Assembly: GCF_019263585.2 (NCBI RefSeq)
Contig: NZ_JADQDF010000001.1
Coordinates: forward strand, 5,958,501-6,022,500
Length of the DNA: 64,000 bases
DNA from: Pseudonocardia oceani
GTDB lineage: Bacteria > Actinomycetota > Actinomycetes > Mycobacteriales > Pseudonocardiaceae
Direction of reading: 5' to 3'
The notes below the pieces were generated by a model that saw nothing but the letters and a program-made list of their open reading frames with translations, was not told where the DNA came from and ran no database searches. A program made the translations under genes and the position numbers. Positions 7,928 through 15,835 of this stretch are shown here, piece by piece (positions within the stretch are counted from its first letter, which is position 1; each line of letters starts with the position of its first letter).

Positions 7928-9076
7928 ATGGCCATCGCCGACGTCCGCGAGTTCGCCCACCTCACCGAGGCCGACGTGGAGGCGGTCGGCCGTGAGCTCG
8001 ACGCCGTCTGCGCCGACGTCGAGGACTCGCTCGGGCAGGCCGACGCCGACTACATCCGCCGGGTCATCACCGTGCAGCGGCGCCTGAACGTGGCCGCGCG
8101 GGTGGTGCTGCTCGGGTCGCGCGTGCCACCGCTGTGGGCGGCCGGGACCGCGATGCTCGCCGTGGCCAAGATCCTCGAGAACATGGAGGTCGGCCACAAC
8201 GTCATGCACGGCCAGTGGGACTGGATGAACGACCCGGAGATCCACTCGTCGACGTGGGAGTGGGACACCGTCTGCCCGGCGTCCCAGTGGCGGCACTCGC
8301 ACAACTACCTGCACCACACGTACACGAACGTCATCGGGCGCGGCAAGGACGTCGGCTACGAGATCCTGCGCGTCCGCTCCGACCAGCCCTGGCACCCCTA
8401 CCACCTGACGCAGCCGGTGGTCAACGTGCTGCTGATGCTGCTGTTCGAGTACGGGGTGTCGCTGCACGACCTCGACATCGACGGCCTGGTCAAGGCGCAC
8501 ATCGAGGACCCGGCGGAGTTCCGCAGCAAGATCGCCGAGATCGGCCGCAAGCAGGCCCGCCAGATCAGCAAGGACTACGTGCTGTTCCCGGCACTGACGG
8601 GGCCCGCCTTCCTGTCGACCGCGGCCGCGAACGCCGTGGCCAACGTGGTCCGCAACGTCTGGTCCTACGCGATCATCTTCTGCGGGCACTTCCCCGACGG
8701 CGCCGAGGTCTTCGCCGAGGAGGAGCTCGACGGCGAGACCCGCGGCGAGTGGTACCTGCGCCAGCTCCTGGGCTCGGCGAACTTCCGCGGTGGTCGTCTC
8801 ATGCACGTGATGTCGGGCAGCCTCGGCTACCAGATCGAGCACCACCTGTTCCCGGACCTGCCGTCCAACCGGTACCCCGAGATCGCGGTGCGGGTGCGCG
8901 CCCTGTGCGAGAAGTACGACCTGCCCTACACGACCGGCCCGTTCCCCCGGCAGTTCTGGCAGGCCACCCGCTCGATCTGGCGGCTGTCGCTGCCCCAGCG
9001 CGGACTGGCCGCCCGCGAGCGCCGCCGGCAGGCGCGGGGCCTGCGCCGCCGGGAGGGAGGCAGGATGCGGGGGTGA
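7928..9076 (+). CDS. Membrane fatty acid (acyl-CoA) desaturase, DesA3-like
   Basis: 382 aa with the three histidine boxes of integral-membrane desaturases: HNVMHGQWDW, HSHNYLHHTYTN and IEHHLFPDLPSNRYPE. Hydrophobic stretches lie between the boxes. By homology to DesA3 it would introduce a delta-9 double bond into stearoyl-CoA. Its dedicated reductase is the preceding gene, so the pair forms a two-gene electron-transfer unit. ATG start after GAGAGAGG. The stop overlaps the GTG of the next gene. Confidence 0.88.
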   Translation: MAIADVREFAHLTEADVEAVGRELDAVCADVEDSLGQADADYIRRVITVQRRLNVAARVVLLGSRVPPLWAAGTAMLAVAKILENMEVGHNVMHGQWDWMNDPEIHSSTWEWDTVCPASQWRHSHNYLHHTYTNVIGRGKDVGYEILRVRSDQPWHPYHLTQPVVNVLLMLLFEYGVSLHDLDIDGLVKAHIEDPAEFRSKIAEIGRKQARQISKDYVLFPALTGPAFLSTAAANAVANVVRNVWSYAIIFCGHFPDGAEVFAEEELDGETRGEWYLRQLLGSANFRGGRLMHVMSGSLGYQIEHHLFPDLPSNRYPEIAVRVRALCEKYDLPYTTGPFPRQFWQATRSIWRLSLPQRGLAARERRRQARGLRRREGGRMRG

Positions 9077-10455
9077 CGGTCCTCCTGGAACGCGGCTCCG
9101 ACCTGACCGTCGACGTGGTCCGCCGCGTCGCCCGCGACGGCGAGGCGGTCGAGCTCACGGCGGCGGCGGTCGAGGCCGTCGGGCGGCGGCGCCGGGAGTT
9201 CCTGGACTTCGTCGACGCCCACGGCGAGCGCCATCTCTACGGCATCACGACCCGCCACCACACCGGGGCCACGCACCTGCTCACGCCGCAGGAGCGCGCG
9301 GAGTACGGCAGCCACTTCGTCACGGTCCCCTCCACGACCGGCCCCGGCCTGCCCGGCCGCGTGCTGCGGGCGGTGCTGCTGGCCCGGCTCGCCGACGTCC
9401 TCAACGGCACCGCCGCGGTGCGCCCGGAGACCGCTCTCGCGCTGGTCGGGATGCTCGACGGCCCGCTGCCGCACGTGCCCGAGCGCGGCCACGGCGAGCC
9501 CGGCGACATCATCGCGCTGGGCCACCTGCTGCGGCCGCGGTTCACCGGGCACGTCGAGATCGGCGAGGGGATGGCGCTGATCAACGGCTCGCCCGTGGCG
9601 GCCGGGGTGCTGGCCGACGCCGTCGTCTCGGGCCGCGGGCACCTCGCCGTCGCGGAGGAGGTGGTGGCGCTGGCCGCCGTCGCCGCCGGCTCGCCCGACG
9701 CCCACTACGACGTGCGGCTCGCGGCGCTCTGGGGTGACGAGCACCAGACCGCGGCGCTGGCCCGGCTGCGCGACCTGCTGGCGGGTGGCGGCCGGACGGT
9801 GCTGCCGTACCAGGCGCCGGTGTCGTTCCGCAGCGCGCCGCGGATGCTCGGGTGGCTGCGCCGCTGCCAGGCCCAGGCCGAGGAGTGCGCCGCGATCGCG
9901 CTGTCGGCGTCGTCGAACAACCCGGTGTTCGTCGGTCCGGACGTGAGCCCGCCCCTGGGCGACGTGCTGTCCAACGGCGGCTACCACAACCCGCTCGCCG
10001 CTCCCGTCCTCGACGCCCTGACCCGCGCGTGGGCCGACCTCGGTCAGCTCGTCACCGCCCAGGTCGGGCGGCTGGTGCTGCTGCCCGACGGCATCGCGGC
10101 CACGGAGTCGGAGCCGCGCGTCAGCATGTTCGACATGACCTCCTCGGGCTGGGCGGAGGAGGGGCGGGCGGCGGCGCAGGCGTCGCTGATCGGGCTGGGA
10201 CCGGTCGGGCGCACCGACACGACGACGTCGGAGGTGCTGGCCTGGCGCCGGGCGCGCGACGCCGGTGCGGCGCTGGTGGCGAACCTGGCCGCGCTGGCCG
10301 TGGTCGCCGCCCACACCGTCGCCCGCCGCGGCGCCGCGGTGCCGCCCGGGCTGGCGGAGCTGTCCGGGGCGGTGCTGACGGCCTTCCCCCTCGACACGCA
10401 CCCCGCCGACTTCGGCCCGGCCCTGGTGCGGGTCCAGGAGCACCTGCTGCGCTGA
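9073..10455 (+). CDS. Aromatic amino acid lyase family protein lacking the MIO tripeptide
   Basis: 460 aa, all-helical HAL/PAL fold: YGITTRHHTGA corresponds to the YGxNTGFG loop with the catalytic Tyr, EGMALINGSPVAAG is well conserved, and LSASSNNPVF and NGGYHNPLAAPVLDAL match the later active-site loops. The segment that normally reads VGASGD, whose Ala-Ser-Gly cyclises to the MIO electrophile, reads GEPGD here (about residues 141-145). Canonical ammonia-lyase chemistry is therefore unlikely; it may be a binding, scaffold or differently acting enzyme. The GTG start overlaps the desaturase stop by 4 nt, suggesting a role with lipid desaturation. Confidence 0.75.
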   Translation: MTVLLERGSDLTVDVVRRVARDGEAVELTAAAVEAVGRRRREFLDFVDAHGERHLYGITTRHHTGATHLLTPQERAEYGSHFVTVPSTTGPGLPGRVLRAVLLARLADVLNGTAAVRPETALALVGMLDGPLPHVPERGHGEPGDIIALGHLLRPRFTGHVEIGEGMALINGSPVAAGVLADAVVSGRGHLAVAEEVVALAAVAAGSPDAHYDVRLAALWGDEHQTAALARLRDLLAGGGRTVLPYQAPVSFRSAPRMLGWLRRCQAQAEECAAIALSASSNNPVFVGPDVSPPLGDVLSNGGYHNPLAAPVLDALTRAWADLGQLVTAQVGRLVLLPDGIAATESEPRVSMFDMTSSGWAEEGRAAAQASLIGLGPVGRTDTTTSEVLAWRRARDAGAALVANLAALAVVAAHTVARRGAAVPPGLAELSGAVLTAFPLDTHPADFGPALVRVQEHLLR

Positions 10456-10460
10456 GGGGC

Positions 10461-10529
10461 TCGCACACACCGCCGGGTGCTCGCACACAGGTCCGGCCCT
10501 GTGTGCGGGCCCCGCGGCCTGTGTGCCAG
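10461..10529. repeat. Intergenic CGCACACA/TGTGTGCG palindromic repeat cluster
   Basis: Four copies of the CGCACACA motif (two direct, two inverted) fill the gap after the lyase gene. The central pair CGCACACAGG (10482-10491) and CCTGTGTGCG (10498-10507) forms a perfect 10-bp hairpin with a 6-nt loop. It may act as a terminator or be a REP-like mobile palindrome. Confidence 0.6.
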
Positions 10530-10578
10530 CCCGCCCGTTGCGTCGGAATGGGGTCCGGACGCGACCCGTTGACCAGGT

Positions 10579-11703
10579 GTGTCGAGTTCGCCCGCGACGG
10601 CCGACGCCGTCACCCCTCCCGAGACCCCCACCACCAGCACCGCCGCCGACCGCCTGCTGCGCATCGGCACCGTCTACGCCGAGCCCGAGGCGCGCGACTC
10701 CGAGCGCGGGCAGCAGATCCTGTCCCGCTTCCCGGGCGCCGAGGTGATCGAGGTCCCCTCGCACTGGCAGATCCCCGAGCTGCACGGCAACGAGGGCAAC
10801 GTCGAGCGCTGGGTGCGCGTCAAGTCCGGGACGCTCGTGCTCGGCGTCAAGAAGTCGCTGTCGGCCCGGCCCAACGGGCGGTCGTCGGACTTCATCGCGC
10901 CGTCGACGTCCAACGGCTGCGCCATGGCGTGCGCCTACTGCTACGTCCCGCGCCGCAAGGGCTACGCCAACCCGATCACGGTCTTCACCAACATCGACAA
11001 GATCACCCGCTACCTGCGCGGGCACGTGCGCCGGCAGGGCGTGAAGCCCGAACCCGACCAGGTCGACCCGCACGCCTGGGTCTACGACATCGGCGAGAAC
11101 AGCGACTGCTCGGTCGATGCGCTGGTGAGCGACAACGTGGCCGACCTCGTCGCCACCTTCCGCGAGCTGCCGACGGCCAAGGCCAGCTTCGCGACGAAGT
11201 TCGTCAACCGCGAGCTGCTCGACCTCGACCCGCAGGGCCGCACCCGCGTGCGCTTCTCGCTGATGCCCGAGAACGACGCCAAGCTCCTCGACATCCGCAC
11301 GAGCCCGGTTCCCGAGCGGATCGCCGCGATCGACGACTTCGTCGCCGCCGGCTACGAGGTGCACCTCAACTTCTCGCCCATCGTGCTGCGCGAGGGCTGG
11401 GAGCGCGACTGGGCCGAGCTGCTGACCCGCCTCGACGACGAGGTCGGCGCCGCGGCCAAGGAGCAGGCCGCCGCGGAGATCATCATGCTCACCCACAACC
11501 GCGACCTGCACGAGGTCAACCTCGGCTGGCACCCCAAGGCCGAGGACCTGCTGTGGCGGCCCGACATCCAGCAGCCCAAGCGCTCGCAGTCGGGGATGTG
11601 GAACGTGCGCTACCGCAACGCGCCCAAGCGCGAGGCCGTGGCTCGGGTGCAGGACCTGATCGCCGCGCACGCCCCGTGGATCCGGGTGCGGTACGCCTTC
11701 TGA
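10579..11703 (+). CDS. Spore photoproduct lyase family radical SAM protein
   Basis: 374 aa. The radical-SAM cluster motif is CAMACAYCYVPRR (Cys-x3-Cys-x2-Cys at about residues 114-121), the spacing used by SplB-type enzymes. Further on are WVYDIGENSDCSVDAL, KASFATKFVNRELL, RFSLMPE and YEVHLNFSPIV, as in the actinobacterial SPL family. It likely performs radical chemistry on a nucleic-acid or similar substrate. Repair of spore photoproduct is known only for endospore formers, so thymine-dimer repair is not proven here. Start chosen at the GTG after ACCAGG; the N-terminal 25 residues are low-complexity. Confidence 0.7.
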   Translation: MSSSPATADAVTPPETPTTSTAADRLLRIGTVYAEPEARDSERGQQILSRFPGAEVIEVPSHWQIPELHGNEGNVERWVRVKSGTLVLGVKKSLSARPNGRSSDFIAPSTSNGCAMACAYCYVPRRKGYANPITVFTNIDKITRYLRGHVRRQGVKPEPDQVDPHAWVYDIGENSDCSVDALVSDNVADLVATFRELPTAKASFATKFVNRELLDLDPQGRTRVRFSLMPENDAKLLDIRTSPVPERIAAIDDFVAAGYEVHLNFSPIVLREGWERDWAELLTRLDDEVGAAAKEQAAAEIIMLTHNRDLHEVNLGWHPKAEDLLWRPDIQQPKRSQSGMWNVRYRNAPKREAVARVQDLIAAHAPWIRVRYAF

Positions 11704-11796
11704 CGGCGCGCCCCGCGTTCCGCGGGACGCTCACCGGCCGTGACCGCGCACGATCGAGACCGGCCCGCCGACTCTGGACGGTCGTACAGTGGCGTC

Positions 11797-12258
11797 ATGT
11801 CGAGCAGCCCCCGGTCGGAGTTCGTCCTCGACGAGCAGCTCTGCTTCGCGCTGTACACGGCGTCCCGGGCGATGACCGGCGCCTACCGCGACGGGCTCGC
11901 GCGCCTGGGGCTCACCTACACCCAGTACCTCGTGCTCCTGCTGCTGTGGGAGCACGGCTCGCTGCCCATGGGGCACCTCTGCGAGCGGCTGCACCTCGAC
12001 AGCGCCACCCTGTCCCCGCTGCTCAAGCGGCTGGCGGGGGAGGGGCTGATCACGCGGGAGCGGTCGCGCGTCGACGAGCGGGTCGTCGACATCACCTGCA
12101 CCGCCGAGGGCCACGCGCTGCGCGATCGCGCGCACGAGGTCCAGTGCGACGTCGAGGACGCCGCCGGGCTCACGGCCGAGGAGCTCGCGACGATGCGCGC
12201 CGACCTGCACCGCATGGCCGAGCGCCTGCGCGAGCACCCGGCAGTCCACCGGTCGTGA
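11797..12258 (+). CDS. ohrR: OhrR-type MarR family organic peroxide sensor
   Basis: 153 aa winged helix. The N-terminal segment LDEQLCFALYTASRAMT carries the reactive cysteine of OhrR proteins, followed by LGLTYTQYLVLLLLWEHG and the recognition helix DSATLSPLLKRLAGEGLITRER. Oxidation of that Cys by organic hydroperoxides releases DNA in the family. No ohr peroxidase gene lies next to it, so its target is elsewhere or it regulates itself. TACAGT lies 6 nt before the ATG, suggesting a leaderless transcript. Confidence 0.85.
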   Translation: MSSSPRSEFVLDEQLCFALYTASRAMTGAYRDGLARLGLTYTQYLVLLLLWEHGSLPMGHLCERLHLDSATLSPLLKRLAGEGLITRERSRVDERVVDITCTAEGHALRDRAHEVQCDVEDAAGLTAEELATMRADLHRMAERLREHPAVHRS

Positions 12259-12301
12259 GAGGAGCCGGGGAGCTGCTGTAACTCCGGCCCGGTGGCGGGC
12301 G

Positions 12302-12351
12302 TCCTCCTGGGTGCACGGGCCATCCGGCCCCGCCACCGCAGCCCAGGAGGA
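12302..12351 (+). promoter_or_regulatory. Shine-Dalgarno-masking hairpin
   Basis: TCCTCCTGGG (12302-12311) is perfectly complementary to CCCAGGAGGA (12342-12351), and the 3' arm contains the AGGAGG ribosome site of the gene starting at 12356. Pairing in the mRNA would hide the ribosome site, so translation should depend on melting of the stem or on a binding factor. The 30-nt loop is GC-rich. Seen in sequence; the regulatory role is inferred. Confidence 0.6.
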
Positions 12352-12355
12352 TCCG

Positions 12356-12829
12356 ATGTCCGAGTGCTACGCCCCCGAGCCCCTGATCGAGACCGGCAAC
12401 GACGGCGCCATCCACCCCGGCTCCGGCGACGGGACCTCCGGGTCGTACGAGAGCCACGAGGTCTCCGAGACCTACGAGCCCTCCGAGACCTACGAGGGCC
12501 ACCAGAGCTACGAGTACGTCGACCTCGACGGTGACGGCGACGAGGAGACGACGCTGGTCGACTCCAACGGCGACGGCGAGATCGACACCGTGCTCTCCGA
12601 CGTCGACGGCGACTACCACGACGACATGGCCCTGTTCGAGAACGTCCCCGGCGACGCCCCGTTCGTGCCGGACGTCGTCGCGCTGGCCCTCGACGCCGAC
12701 GGCCTGGCCGACGTCGTCCTCGACGACACCGACCTCGACGGGCTCTTCGACGCCATCACGCCCGGCAACGACGAGCCGCTCGCCTACGCCAACCCGTACG
12801 AGATCCCCGCCGGCGTGCCGGGCGCGTGA
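12356..12829 (+). CDS. Acidic protein with Asp-rich calcium-binding-like repeats
   Basis: 157 aa, strongly acidic. A low-complexity N-terminal third contains repeated SETYEP/ETYEGHQSYE units. The central part carries successive D-x-D-G-D or D-x-N-G-D loops (VDLDGDGDEE, DSNGDGEID, DVDGDYHDD, DADGLAD, DTDLDG), like thrombospondin-3, dockerin or EF-hand-type Ca-binding loops. No signal peptide or membrane segment is visible. The ATG follows AGGAGG, which is held in a hairpin. No enzyme motif. Similar actinobacterial proteins are annotated as hypothetical; a Ca-binding or stress role is inference. Confidence 0.7.
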   Translation: MSECYAPEPLIETGNDGAIHPGSGDGTSGSYESHEVSETYEPSETYEGHQSYEYVDLDGDGDEETTLVDSNGDGEIDTVLSDVDGDYHDDMALFENVPGDAPFVPDVVALALDADGLADVVLDDTDLDGLFDAITPGNDEPLAYANPYEIPAGVPGA

Positions 12830-12854
12830 CCGCCGGGGTGCAGCAGGATGCCTC

Positions 12855-13301
12855 ATGGAGCCGGTGGGCAGCGGGATCCCGTCGCGAGGGCGGCGGGATC
12901 CCGACCGCAAGGCCCGCATCCTCGAGGCCGCGGGCGCGCTCATCGTGCGCTCGGGCTACCACCGGGTCGCGATGGCCGACATCGGCGCCGTCGGGATCGT
13001 CGGCTCCGGGATCTACCGGCACTTCGACAGCAAGGCCGCGATCCTCGCCGCGCTGCTGCAGGAGGTCCTGGACGAGCTGGAGCGCTCGGTGCGCTCGTCC
13101 GCAACCACGTCGAGATCGCCGTGACCGACCGGCGGGTCCTGCAGGTCTACCACCGCGAGGCCCACAACCTGCCCGAGTAGCCGCTGCGCCGGCTGCGGCG
13201 GGCGTCCGGTAGCGCTCGTCCGGAGGCGCACAACGCGCCCGCCCGGCCGGGTCCTCAAGTACCGGCTCCGCGAGCGGCACCGCGACCTCGACGCCGGCTG
13301 A
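12855..13301 (+). pseudogene. Frameshifted TetR-family regulator
   Basis: The first about 80 codons give a normal TetR DNA-binding domain (RKARILEAAGALIVRSGYHR, then IYRHFDSKAAILAALLQEVL). Around 13085-13110 the frame changes: the following frame reads LVRNHVEIAVTDRRVLQVYH and REAHNLPE, typical of the ligand domain of fatty-acid-type TetR proteins, and then hits a stop at 13180. Beyond that only scattered remnants remain to about 13301. The regulator is inactivated. Confidence 0.7.
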
Positions 13302-13310
13302 GCGGCTCCT

Positions 13311-14090
13311 TCACAGAGGCCGCACCGTCACCGCCACCGCCCGGTGGTCGCCGAACACCAGTCGCCACGCCCGGGCGTCGCCGCCGCGCAGGTCGCCGAG
13401 GGCGAGCACGTGGTCGAGCTGCACGCGCGGGTCGTGGGCCGGGAAGGTCGGCGTGCGCACGAGCCGGGTGCCACCGCTGACGAGTTCGGGCACCGGCCCC
13501 ACCAGGTTGAGGTCGCCCGCCACGACGACCGGCCCCGGCAGCCCGCGCACCCAGTCGCGGATCCGCGCGAGCTGGCGCCCCGCGGTGACCGGGGCGAACG
13601 ACAGGTGCGTGCCGACGACCGTGAGCCCGTCGAGCTCCGCGGCGACGGCGGCGCGGGGCTCGTCGGGCACCCAGACCAGGCGCGGGGACTCCCGGCCCGT
13701 CGGCACCGGCAGCCGGCCGCGCCCGGTGCCCAGATCGAGCACGTGCCAGCGTCGTACCGGGTGCCGGGAGAACAGCGCGACGCCGTAGTGCGGGCCCGCC
13801 GGGCCGTCGCCGGGGCCGTGCAGGGCGAGCGGCTCGGCGGCCCGCCAGGTGTGCTGCGGCCCGGGCGTGCCCGTCACCGTCGGCGCCCAGCGCCAGTCGA
13901 CCGCGCCCAGCGCCCGCGCCACGACGGCGGGCTGGTCGACCCCGTGCGAGCGGGGCTGGTCGCGGTCGACCTCCTGCACGGCGACGACGTCGGCCCCGAC
14001 CCCGTCGAGCGCCGCCTCCAGCGTGGCGGCGTCGAGGGATCGTCCCGTGGCGTCGCGCCCCGAGGCGAGGTTCAGCGTCGCGACCCGCAC
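13311..14090 (-). CDS. Endonuclease/exonuclease/phosphatase family protein
   Basis: 259 aa. EEP fold motifs: RVATLNLASG at the N-terminus, VVAVQEVDRDQPRS with the metal-binding Glu, GTHLSFAP, VVVAGDLNLVGP and the C-terminal LDHVLA and GDHRAVAV (catalytic Asp-His). A metal-dependent phosphodiesterase is expected; substrates in the family range from DNA to phospholipids. No signal peptide. The GTG start directly follows the TAG of the upstream SDR gene, so both form one operon. Confidence 0.8.
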   Translation of the reverse strand: MRVATLNLASGRDATGRSLDAATLEAALDGVGADVVAVQEVDRDQPRSHGVDQPAVVARALGAVDWRWAPTVTGTPGPQHTWRAAEPLALHGPGDGPAGPHYGVALFSRHPVRRWHVLDLGTGRGRLPVPTGRESPRLVWVPDEPRAAVAAELDGLTVVGTHLSFAPVTAGRQLARIRDWVRGLPGPVVVAGDLNLVGPVPELVSGGTRLVRTPTFPAHDPRVQLDHVLALGDLRGGDARAWRLVFGDHRAVAVTVRPL

Positions 14091-14861
14091 CTACTTCGGG
14101 GGCATCCGGATCGCGCCGTCGAGGCGGACGGTCTCGCCGTTCATGTAGTCGTTGGTGAGGATCTCGACGGCCATCGACGCGTACTCCTCGGCCGACCCGA
14201 GCCGGTTGGGGTACACGACGCTCTGCCCGAGCTGGGCCTTGAACGCCTCGGCCTGCTCGCCGGTGCCGTAGATCGGGGTGTCGATCAGGCCGGGGGCGAT
14301 GGTGTTGACGCGGATGCCGTGGCGGGCGAGGTCGCGGGCCATCGGTAGCGTCATGCCGACGACGCCGCCCTTCGACGCCGAGTACGGCGTCTGCCCGATC
14401 TGGCCGTCGAACGCGGCGGCCGAGGCGGTGTGCAGGATCGCGCCGCGCGAGGTGCCGTCGGCCAGCGGCTCGGTGGCGGCCATCGCCGACGCGGCGAGGC
14501 GCGAGCAGTTGTAGGTGCCGACCAGGTTGACGCGCAGCACGAACTCGAACTGCTCCAGCGGGATGGGCGACAGGTCCCGCCCGATGATCCGCCCGGCACG
14601 GCCCAGGCCGGCGCTGTTGACGAGCACGCGCAGCGGCCCCAGCTCCGACGCGGCCTCGACGGCGGCGCGCACCTGCTCCTCGTCGGCGACGTCGGCCTTC
14701 GCGAACACCCCGCCGATCTCGGCCGCGACGGCGCTGCCCAGCTCCTCCTGCACGTCCAGGACGACGACGTGCGCTCCGCGCTCCGCGAGCAGGCGCGCCG
14801 TGGCCGCGCCCAGCCCGGACGCACCCCCGGTGACGACGGCCGACGCTCCGCTGATCTCCAT
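14091..14861 (-). CDS. SDR family 3-hydroxyacyl-CoA dehydrogenase-like
   Basis: 256 aa classical short-chain dehydrogenase. NAD site VVTGGASGLGAA at residues 8-19, NSAGLGRAG, catalytic Ser in HTASAAAFDGQ, YSASKGG with catalytic Tyr and Lys, and RVNTIAPGLIDTP. The sequence resembles type-2 3-hydroxyacyl-CoA dehydrogenases (HSD17B10-like). Such enzymes oxidise short 2-methyl-3-hydroxyacyl-CoA or steroid substrates with NAD. GAGGAG precedes the ATG. It is followed without a gap by the EEP gene. Confidence 0.8.
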   Translation of the reverse strand: MEISGASAVVTGGASGLGAATARLLAERGAHVVVLDVQEELGSAVAAEIGGVFAKADVADEEQVRAAVEAASELGPLRVLVNSAGLGRAGRIIGRDLSPIPLEQFEFVLRVNLVGTYNCSRLAASAMAATEPLADGTSRGAILHTASAAAFDGQIGQTPYSASKGGVVGMTLPMARDLARHGIRVNTIAPGLIDTPIYGTGEQAEAFKAQLGQSVVYPNRLGSAEEYASMAVEILTNDYMNGETVRLDGAIRMPPK

Positions 14862-14926
14862 GTACCCGTGCTCCTCACGATCGACTGGTCCGGCGGAGTC
14901 TCGCAGACCGGCGTTAGCGTGGCCCG

Positions 14927-15691
14927 GTGACGCAGACCCCCTCCGCCCCCGGCGTGCGCGCCGCCTGGGCCGCCGGCCGCGCGGCCCGCAACGGCTGGAT
15001 CACCGTGCCGGACCCGCACCTGGTCGAGGTCGTGGCGTCGCGCGGCGTCCTCGACGCGGTGACGCTCGACCTGCAGCACGGCCTGTTCGACCGCGCCTCC
15101 ACCGCCGCCGCGGTGCGGGCCGCCACCCTGCACGGGACGGCGGTGCTGGTCCGGCTGACCGCGGTCGACGCCGCCGAGGCCGGGTTCGTGCTCGACCTCG
15201 GGGTGCAGGGCGTCATCGCGCCGATGGTCGACGACGTCGCCACGGCGCGGGCGCTGGTCGACGCGTGCCGGCTACCCCCGCTCGGGCGCCGCTCCTACGG
15301 CCCGATCCGCACGGCCTTCGGCGGTGCCGACCCCGTCGCCGCCGCGGAGCAGGCGCTCGTGTTCGCGATGGTCGAGACCGCGGGCGCGCTGGAGAGGGCC
15401 GGCGAGATCGCCGCCGTCGAGGGGCTGGACGGGCTGTTCGTGGGTCCCGGCGACCTCGGCGTCGCCCTCGGGCTGGGGGCGGCGCAGAACCGCGAGGAGC
15501 CCGAGGTCCTCGACGCGTTCGCCCGCGTCCTCGCCGCGTGTCAGGCCGCGGGCGCCCGGGCCGGGGTGCACGCCACCAGCGCTTCCTACGCGAGGGCCCG
15601 GGCCGACGACGGGTTCGGGCTGGTGACGGTGTGGTCCGACCTGCCGGCGCTGGCGGCGTCGGTGGACGCTTCGGCGTGGCCGCGCCCGTGA
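14927..15691 (+). CDS. HpcH/HpaI aldolase family protein
   Basis: 254 aa TIM barrel of the class II pyruvate aldolase family: TLDLQHGLFDR (like the DxEH metal-site region), VLVRLTAVDAAEAGFVLDLGVQGVIAPMV, FAMVETAGALE (metal-binding Glu) and GLFVGPGDLGVALG. It should cleave or form a 2-keto-3-deoxy-type acid with pyruvate and a metal ion. The substrate aldehyde is not deducible. GTG start lies very close to the promoter region, possibly leaderless. Confidence 0.8.
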   Translation: MTQTPSAPGVRAAWAAGRAARNGWITVPDPHLVEVVASRGVLDAVTLDLQHGLFDRASTAAAVRAATLHGTAVLVRLTAVDAAEAGFVLDLGVQGVIAPMVDDVATARALVDACRLPPLGRRSYGPIRTAFGGADPVAAAEQALVFAMVETAGALERAGEIAAVEGLDGLFVGPGDLGVALGLGAAQNREEPEVLDAFARVLAACQAAGARAGVHATSASYARARADDGFGLVTVWSDLPALAASVDASAWPRP

Positions 15692-15716
15692 GCGCAAACC
15701 AGTGCCAGAGCACTCG

Positions 15717-15799
15717 TCGCCACTCACGGGTGCCGGAGGCGCCCGCCCGGTGACGGTCGTGAGTGGCGATCGTGGCCCTGGCGACGTTCGCCACTCACG
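15717..15799. repeat. TCGCCACTCACGGG repeat/palindrome cluster
   Basis: Three copies of CGCCACTCAC occur in 83 nt: direct copies at 15717-15730 and 15788-15799 and an inverted copy at 15758-15769. The last two form a perfect 12-bp stem with an 18-nt loop. Each direct copy is followed by GTGCCGGAGGCGC or a near variant. It looks like a REP-type intergenic element of actinomycetes. Confidence 0.6.
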
Positions 15800-15835
15800 G
15801 GCGCCGAAGGCGCATGCACGGAGCTCTGCTCGAAC

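Noticed and set aside
8926-11670. Open frame of 914 codons on the minus strand
   Set aside because: Antisense to the lyase-like and SPL-family genes, product of Arg/Gly/Val/His repeats.
10579-11703. Sporulation role from the spore photoproduct lyase family match
   Set aside because: Actinomycete members occur in organisms without endospores; the match shows only a radical SAM family relation.
14862-14867. GGGTAC directly before the ATG of the SDR at 14861
   Set aside because: No room for a -10 to start spacing, and a normal GAGGAG ribosome site precedes it, so it is not counted as a stress-type promoter.
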